A DNA stretch of 64,000 nucleotides from an uncultured Christensenella sp. (GTDB taxonomy: Bacteria; Bacillota; Clostridia; Christensenellales; UBA1242): the NCBI GenBank assembly GCA_910584295.1, contig CAJTYR010000003.1, positions 62,001 to 126,000 on the forward strand, given 5' to 3'. This document shows positions 63,701-64,000 of the stretch, one piece after another. The position numbers and the translations under genes were made by a program. The notes under the pieces were generated by a model. It was not told the origin of the DNA, did not search any database, and saw only the letters and a list, made by a program, of their open reading frames with translations. Numbering within the stretch: the stretch's first letter is position 1; each line of letters opens with the position of its first letter.

Positions 63701-64000
63701 GCAGATGGCTTCTTGGTTAAAGAGAAAACTGACGAAGCAATTGAAGGACAAACAACATATGCTGTAAGATATGAAGCGGAAGTTAATCTTTCAATAACAA
63801 TTGAAGAGGGTTATGCGTTTGGAAGCTGGTCTGATGAAATTGTTGTTGGAGAGAAGAACAACAGTGGAAATACTCACACTGGCTTTAAGATTGAAAAAAT
63901 GCCAGCGGAAAACAAACTTATCACAGCAATTGTAACAACACTTGAGGTTGATTTTACAGTCATCTTCAATGTTCAAAATATGGCTGGTGACGGCTTTATC
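45728..64000 (+). CDS. Giant secreted InlB B-repeat (Listeria-Bacteroides repeat) surface protein, 3'-truncated by window edge
   Basis: An open frame of 6,091 codons with no stop in the window, so the protein exceeds 6,000 residues. The N terminus is a signal peptide (Lys-rich start, then LLFLMMGLFMLTAGLG). Residues about 60-250 show ladder-like short strands (IFDGCYFIG, FQDCYFDT, FYNCIFVS) that suggest a beta-helix. From about residue 370 onward come some forty beta-grasp-like modules of the InlB B-repeat/Flg_new type, each with a Y-T-V-T-F-D-x-N-G-G start, a GYTFxGW middle and a YAxW end (for example at 47391, 48775, 50692, 52081, 55735, 58564, 62860). A few modules are MucBP-like (YYKRNSY at 60465). 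No wall-anchor motif is in view; it would lie past the window. AAGGAGA precedes the ATG. It is probably a cell-surface adhesin or stalk. Confidence 0.9.
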   Translation, partial: MDRLKNKFLLFLMMGLFMLTAGLGVSKFSVVSLTSTTAVEKIEEEGDESDNKISAQAVTSYTFDENSQSVSLPTSNISSNTNYTYKNIAFTSYNGGSKYLPAFTINSGLTVNMIFDGCYFIGVNSNSDYIISFENLVLNSGAKFNVTFQDCYFDTYDCGECRSFNLGKATQANFYNCIFVSTSSTATMGAVNLKDVLFYTTQNHQSLGTQTNYSGAVWENTYVMNLRDTSSEFYDVRTFTSSTKNKWSTNWDFDSKWIYYKSSRYTQAGGLVPITRAGAKHLGLSNKSINVAVYANYDEMTPGQPTTGEFARIWYPDPAGGYVTLSGSHFTRNGYTNKWAYSPDGVGANTLTFTKNGAAYAIWSPEDYLITYKLRDEDTNVSFGTSNVAAGNVVTTQEYNIEQKNVPLLSQSQLTRVGYTLSGWTADGSGNWGDGVYTQGQTFSGKWGNVTLLANWTPNIYTVTFDANRGNLYQPTDWPVTSPNPLVMYQKYGVGWFNDPTCEDDNDRVGVPTHAGYNFLKFTTVQGDGGIDITDNAGIFSSTTNIASDCTVYAHWEGKNINIALDPNGGTLGATASVVAKFDTDTLTPGSIAVPTKTGYSFVGWTITQDGTDVVINQTSDLVNCEGYVSEDKWRYVDDVTVYASWTINSYNLTIDGNGGYFDDDAAVTSKTATVAYQATYTLPAPTRVGYHLAGWIVTDGKDQGTTVSGGVVTMGYMDSTVEAVWEPDIYTITLDSAYYTDETTEVGEPSDDNGAVHTIYLKYDTSWHGLESGSDESIITAISTPEKRGFDFKGYFTRKTGGDKVVDADGTILDGMTTVFAGANGDTFTLYAHWERKTYSFTIEYTQCDSNVDAPKLFLNGSVGTEKLSDVELSVGENYVVNAVAFGSTISVTISLELKDGRRFVINEGALPSITNLSELKIEPEGGMRDSSLAYKVYVAEKFALNFDGNGAEEGVPEAMDFLYGQTVDLTGLSTPSRNYFNFAGWNSEIDGSGDDYMTTGENNIFSKNLNQTLYAQWEGVEYTITLDSSNGSNIVTSEIDKVILKYDDGFYRTSGGEKITGGLKPVSAGYVFGGYFVERDASGETSGEQVVDENGNLFNKFTYFTSDAVIYAKWSPAEYKVSFDTNGKGEFTLLGDGDTKTNKKLSTKFNAPISFNLYLDVTKVEGYDLLGWYTATEGGDKILNADGSSAGASQYVDADGNWIYVVGDGENLTFYAQWQIKTYEFEINYKGFGGNDATDLKITAVGGGTVADETISFDAGNGKTIVSATFSKTAEIDITIESVNGENYFVAGGEISGIGSLSNKLSIKWIPTASSSQDIYVLQRYNITYGLNGGEGTAPETTKKAHGISADITAVKPTRTGYAFVSWNTAEDGSGTEYDFDDVTKKTYVGNADLTLYAQWDANSYTVIYDANKPENASGEITGSTTSSTHRYGVLKELTANGFSLVGWTFVRWNTQADGKGTDYADGASVLNLTTARDGEVTLYAIWQANAYTITYNANKPENASQNIVGTMNNSMHVYDVEKNLSKNTYSLVGWAFAGWKDEAENSYSDEQAVKNLVSTENGNIVLFAQWTAEKVLVTFDANATGASVTPATKEYDFDEQYGTLPVPVRTGYIFDGWFRGSDANDTNKIEDVTKVVGTKNDTTGKYEVTIYAHWTAKVYTITFDSNNGSAVNSIYVKYDDFKLYSTYTNGQVSGNVSADSIMSEREGYDFDGWTETKNGADVVLTKEAVLRAGNNYVQNIDDVAVWKHDGDVTIYAKWIIHELSITANLHDGNGFAVDDTTNAGWTIQSSGSTATKKVNYGAAYGALPVAYRNGYKHIGWSKTAGSTIVDVEPTTIMGNSDQVIYPVWEVENFTVKYFDTDATTEILGLSPTTYQITTVTALPNTTKEGYIFQGWKPFVSSGAWSANTIYKTSDTFVGKYGSVSLCAQWAPEVYAVTLAHNGGSLNGTTENFSFYYKYQQSDLGYFTSADCATAFDAIGLKPTRVGYNFQGYYDGDLCFIDVDGNVTTDFYSFLNGKTVTAKWAPKTYLITLNENTGSVSDSTTKTVTATYDSNVLTPTTIVLPTKTGYTFSGWTKTLGGDDFVISSTGELTGMTDYVATVGGNVVWHNDGAVTLYAKWTATRTTILLDSNGATTAGTASVVATYDRADLSSEIRNPERTGYTFGGWTIQNGIDPIIGTNGKLIAGMTGYTSANGEWIFDNEAHNTNTVTFFAKWTANRYKISFMNGDQSVLTGSSETVYAQYDSNELFKNSTGEEKATPPKITVAGYTFGGWYTENQNFTNQIIDQNGILCTGTVTGYITNGLWKNDGEVTLYAKLDATIYTITYDANGGTWKTISGEAIATTQNYSIEETFNLYGYDQISREGYTLSWKVTAYSGDAHSTWVNATGTFAPNQQLGDGLYGNVTMQASWTAKSTAITLVLNNAGGDGQAANSHEATYGEVVSDITGDVSSRPAGVDTIAWKKGYTFQGYYTAETDGVRVFDATGKALASVDKYTNADKKWIYVANTEMSEEADVLNLYAQFTANVYSFNLAVGTGIDYVLISGACAEDGTALSSNYQVSVDSDIYARYGANITLQAYAKDGYSIKNFTMGLESATGAVGEIKQASGISFAEYTFVFQDGSSINVANNPATFLKANCDPTRVKYEIYYKLQNSSNGYANEMLVSGTFEGLSGSDISLETVKSNIPSNLILGYAYAGNDFTTTSKPVAGNGGERDNATKFTIQGDGSLKIYLYYDATPYQITYNTTGGTIGSGAKTQYFVYEQFTLPGLANTEGKITCTMEKAGFKFAGWKVAENVGNWNTSEIFNAENTSPSNKYGNVELIAQWKDNSYNMEFLEVYNDFDVKVLASDGSVKDTITISKTNNVLNNLKFTDIVLISSRALSMTVDGQAISPVACSTNPTRGGYLWGKNPSGDEVYEIFTMQTSYNNGWRFDGSRWFDGTGSSSTSSYAFSGLEATAGATARLTLLWRARQYTVTLDPNGEGASVTPEEVAVTFDEVYGALPVATRAGYTFDGWYKESACVNKIEETTKVSTPDDHTLFAKWKENQYTVLLNGNGGVVSEAGDFVNLTGQKGVDNTWRLSATYSKEGTFTATLNRTGYTFTGWTLADGSTTSGITAQGIISGNNGQFTVTGTKILNLTTEPNAEVYLYANWEADYVEITLNPNGGSVTPSLLFAKYGSKFSEVAESKDAAVGLGDIPNATRNGWTFAGWWTDLDAGSRITKDSEVSGTYDATTLKYKTTLYAHWTANKYKVTLDKQGGTSGLDAIWYYFDTEKYFSNEPATNQIADGIIQIPTRSGYTFGGYYTATSGAGVQYVDENGQIVNNIFNRVYSDITLFAKWTAKTFMLNYEVNGGDEIVAVSKVYATDFTASELPTPTKRGFDFVGWFGDAEFTKSISTNTSFVIANVNFVDANTADTAAYIYAKWTPSPNTPYTVYYYQQNLGNFDTELSTANCTLVETVNGKGVTGTTVTPEVKSYTGFVSPEAISKEISSDGQMTIFYFYARVTRTLTLVKGTGISEISASGTGVNVDKVQYGATVTLSATASAGYSFSGWKVTNNVVTISNNSYLHDVLVDVEITANATAGYADYVIEIYQMNLSGSYDATATKTVKGAATTDTTVSVDAATYRDTGFTFDDTNTNNVLQNKIAGNGTSVFKIYYTRNQYKLDLDGMFGTVLSGDINPNKVDLTANGAANSSISDFSGNVYFGATVTVSNLVLHEAFKYAGFVITDGEETFAEMFSDITFVMAAKNMTLRLYFAGKSYQISYDVANGTNPTANPTSYIADPNAQTFVIADPTRDGYNFVKWTASWADTTNSGTEPEVVGTALQLAENTFGNIKLTAVWDPISYTISYVLDGGTLPSGAVKTYTIESTDTLPEVTKTGYSFKTWKVSTASGNWLANSVADAGSSLLGKFGDVTLTATWQTDAVEVTLNGNVTDTNTASPNVVITPSNGKAYIAYMDTNFYTGWSGQPPLNHTTGEVVKPVAKRNGYVFTGWWTKSVGGEQVLTESGVLNSGVAGLTDENGNWISTANVEIYAQWTKLTNIEVTFDLNIADMTDEEASVTPATKTVVFDEAYGELAVATRKGYSFGGWFKDKALSNEIKGTSMVSDYENHNLYAKWTINQYTLTINPNGGVYNESQEITTVKQDYKTTVTLTPPTRVGYGFDGWTLTGEGSENDGVFTFGAGDATLTAKWTSQTFSVTLNQDDENVTAGTRRVSVVFNSNLITPEIINPTRIGYVFEGWTKTKGGDDFVITASGRFVENVTIEGFISNGKWIGAADQTVYAKWTANNYTISYVAGDEELYGSATGEVVSTDAVYDQNVTLASNAFVLRGYNFSGWQDAEGNVYEDGETLTKPNFSSAVNGTYTLTATWTANKYQISVTGDTEATDAIEVVYGKAYVGDEKKFVADANAYNKIGYNLTGFADANKLFVIDKDGLLIEGVSMANGTLITDANIWAYAGNIVLEAQYSAKEYTLNFNVVSTTPPETTPTVEFESKKIYYDQTFGQDGKWQSAYGPGYYFDGWTLQNNVRPVNFEVFKANGGDVAFVEANKDEYLFARGQGEKALTYLYVETTFADGVANPDFTKPVKFADVQKIEIGTMLNDKQGFFENLDKTGEITIYATWIGRVDIEHTIYFLQEEIVASDTAPDFNDLDKDKYNQPNVTEGQIINYKGKTYKVVKSLTKDDALIADKVENYIKDKYGFEGFSFSGYEFMDSFIQPDTDDSMTKIYGFYDRQEFTLNISMGKGVTSISASGNGVMAVAGQTNVYSVAYGADVLLTANIKVGYTFAAWENVAGFTSVTTTLVSQDPSTRVESFKMPATTLGVSLKATATAKTTTKYTIEYYKQNIADDGFTKFGDAVEKTGETDTEVDLQDIKADFEGFTYKTYYVKSSQITDETEWGSLNIEGDESLVIKVYYKRNSYTLTINYFYKGTTTPIREAVVETLKFEETYSHTSESVTGFTIDDKDVTISGSMPANDLTINVFYTPIVYTITYETDGGTISGVADTDYTQTFTIESQIKFAVVAKTGWAFDGWKVTSDHTDATLGNFVTGTIYKEKTQDAGMWGNVTLTAQWKANTDTAYKFNIYLMNVNGNYTDVDPIVVERNDGTTAEKLLMSHTETTLSVNGTDYAYTGFAIDEANSTLENVTVSADGSTEFDVRFMRNQYTFEIEKQEGVSSVKVGINGGVETEYSSSLQVYYQSQIKLVVSIAEGSSWEGYEVVGTTPTGLVLSNSPEAMNQEVSMGLGNTKLVAKASTNTYSLTIKANGGLYQGESELVVNRVYKTTYTFDTPIRTGYTFTGWTLGDGAKGTIEESIDKNGQTIYTYTFGAGDDIVTANWSVNRYELLLNFNDVNFSNGTTEAKIEKIKTDKNANLEIANGKLSLYIEYASDFSKLYTSVNGDDFVSFAAFDSTNVQRDGYLLTGWATALAGGENVAVDDVCDFVVTKEIFAHWQAQTYTLTISKPLDKLDVAVQNATKLEENKYEVVFDQTITLSASMSEGYHFVSYKIEENVLSDKSQYDYAYTIAGDVTIAANAGANSYTISYDANTGAGAVEDTEATFDADTTLSDGNGFKKTGYTLVGWLFEETNKEYKPSQTISDNLTSTNGGKVVLKAIWQANGYSIKFDTNGGSEVLSISATYDEAKLLDGTTTKKGWDFVGWSTKNGQSLDDVTQITEEGITDVTKYLLDNNKPAGLYVYADAIYAFNLRSENADEITLYAVWTEGAADFERRYYIENFDGTYILDTSVTEFGSDFVSHSETVKSTTNAKATIDTDVTYVGFTLDLSVEGTKTEGIVLADGSLVLAVYYRRNVYAVTFSLPDLGVASATATTDTVGGAGENPNTFKYNANVTINVIPAKGYRFDEIVFGDEHITTTSYSFSIEEDSNFVVNVTALEFDYFVRFEFETLDGTDFTQREIADVKLTATVDTLITYEMIAEVIADAETKIVGFTYKEFDMTKTVLPVVEETDEAQIVVVRYSRNSYDLTLKLVTGVESFTATADGFLVKEKTDEAIEGQTTYAVRYEAEVNLSITIEEGYAFGSWSDEIVVGEKNNSGNTHTGFKIEKMPAENKLITAIVTTLEVDFTVIFNVQNMAGDGFI

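Noticed and set aside
1..64000. CRISPR array, transposase, integrase or prophage genes
   Set aside because: No direct repeats with regular spacers, no transposase or integrase motifs and no phage structural genes were seen.

Overview
The window looks like a chromosomal segment from a low-GC (about one third GC by eye), Gram-positive, anaerobic Bacillota/Clostridia-type bacterium, probably host-associated. The pointers are strong GGAGG ribosome sites, a T-box leader, the indirect Asn/Gln tRNA route (AspS plus GatCAB), rubrerythrin, a class III ribonucleotide reductase, Bacillus-type parS sites, a Spo0A-type DNA-binding domain and a giant InlB/Listeria-Bacteroides-repeat surface protein. The standard genetic code fits. 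No rRNA, transposase, CRISPR array or phage structural gene was seen.

Layout. 1-2.2 kb: 3' part of a methionine gamma-lyase-like gene, a cupin gene bracketed by tRNA-Ser(GCU) and a partial copy of that tRNA's 3' end, and rubrerythrin. 2.2-9.3 kb: the minus-strand origin-associated block jag-mnmE-mnmG-rsmG-parA-parB with two exact parS sites, one inside a terminator-like palindrome. 9.4-12 kb: guanylate-kinase-like gene, ferritin-like protein, and a zinc-ribbon membrane protein divergent from a small XRE repressor with two operator palindromes. 12-17.5 kb: a dlt-like operon (MBOAT, SGNH/DltD-like, adenylating ligase, PLP fold III decarboxylase-like enzyme, carrier protein). 17.6-25.3 kb: tRNA-Ser(UGA), an unknown gene, an aldehyde dehydrogenase, a cysteine-synthase-like gene, a nonsense-interrupted gene, and an alcohol dehydrogenase / aldehyde dehydrogenase / YhhN lysoplasmalogenase operon. 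25.4-36.8 kb: a frameshifted acyltransferase, a 2H phosphoesterase, T-box-aspS-gatCAB, a Y-family polymerase with a YolD-like partner, a UDG-like glycosylase, a CAT-like acetyltransferase and an HD ppGpp-hydrolase-like protein. 36.8-44.1 kb: aspartokinase-dapA, rdgB with an HD nucleotidase, a stand-alone Spo0A C-domain protein, and nrdD-nrdG-dut with NrdR-like boxes. 44.4-64 kb: a ZIP metal transporter and a single open frame of more than 6,090 codons that runs off the window.

Main points of interest. First, four coding-strand poly-G runs of 8 or 9 in an AT-rich genome: three are in frame at G9, and one (G8) splits an acyltransferase that G9 would restore. This is the signature of slipped-strand phase variation. 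Second, the dlt-like operon carries a decarboxylase-family enzyme between its ligase and carrier protein, which suggests that something other than D-alanine may be loaded onto a cell-surface polymer; the butirosin enzyme BtrK, which acts on a carrier-bound amino acid, is the precedent. Third, a compact fatty-aldehyde/plasmalogen module. Fourth, the giant repeat protein with a possible attenuator in its leader. All functional statements are read from sequence motifs only; no database search was possible.
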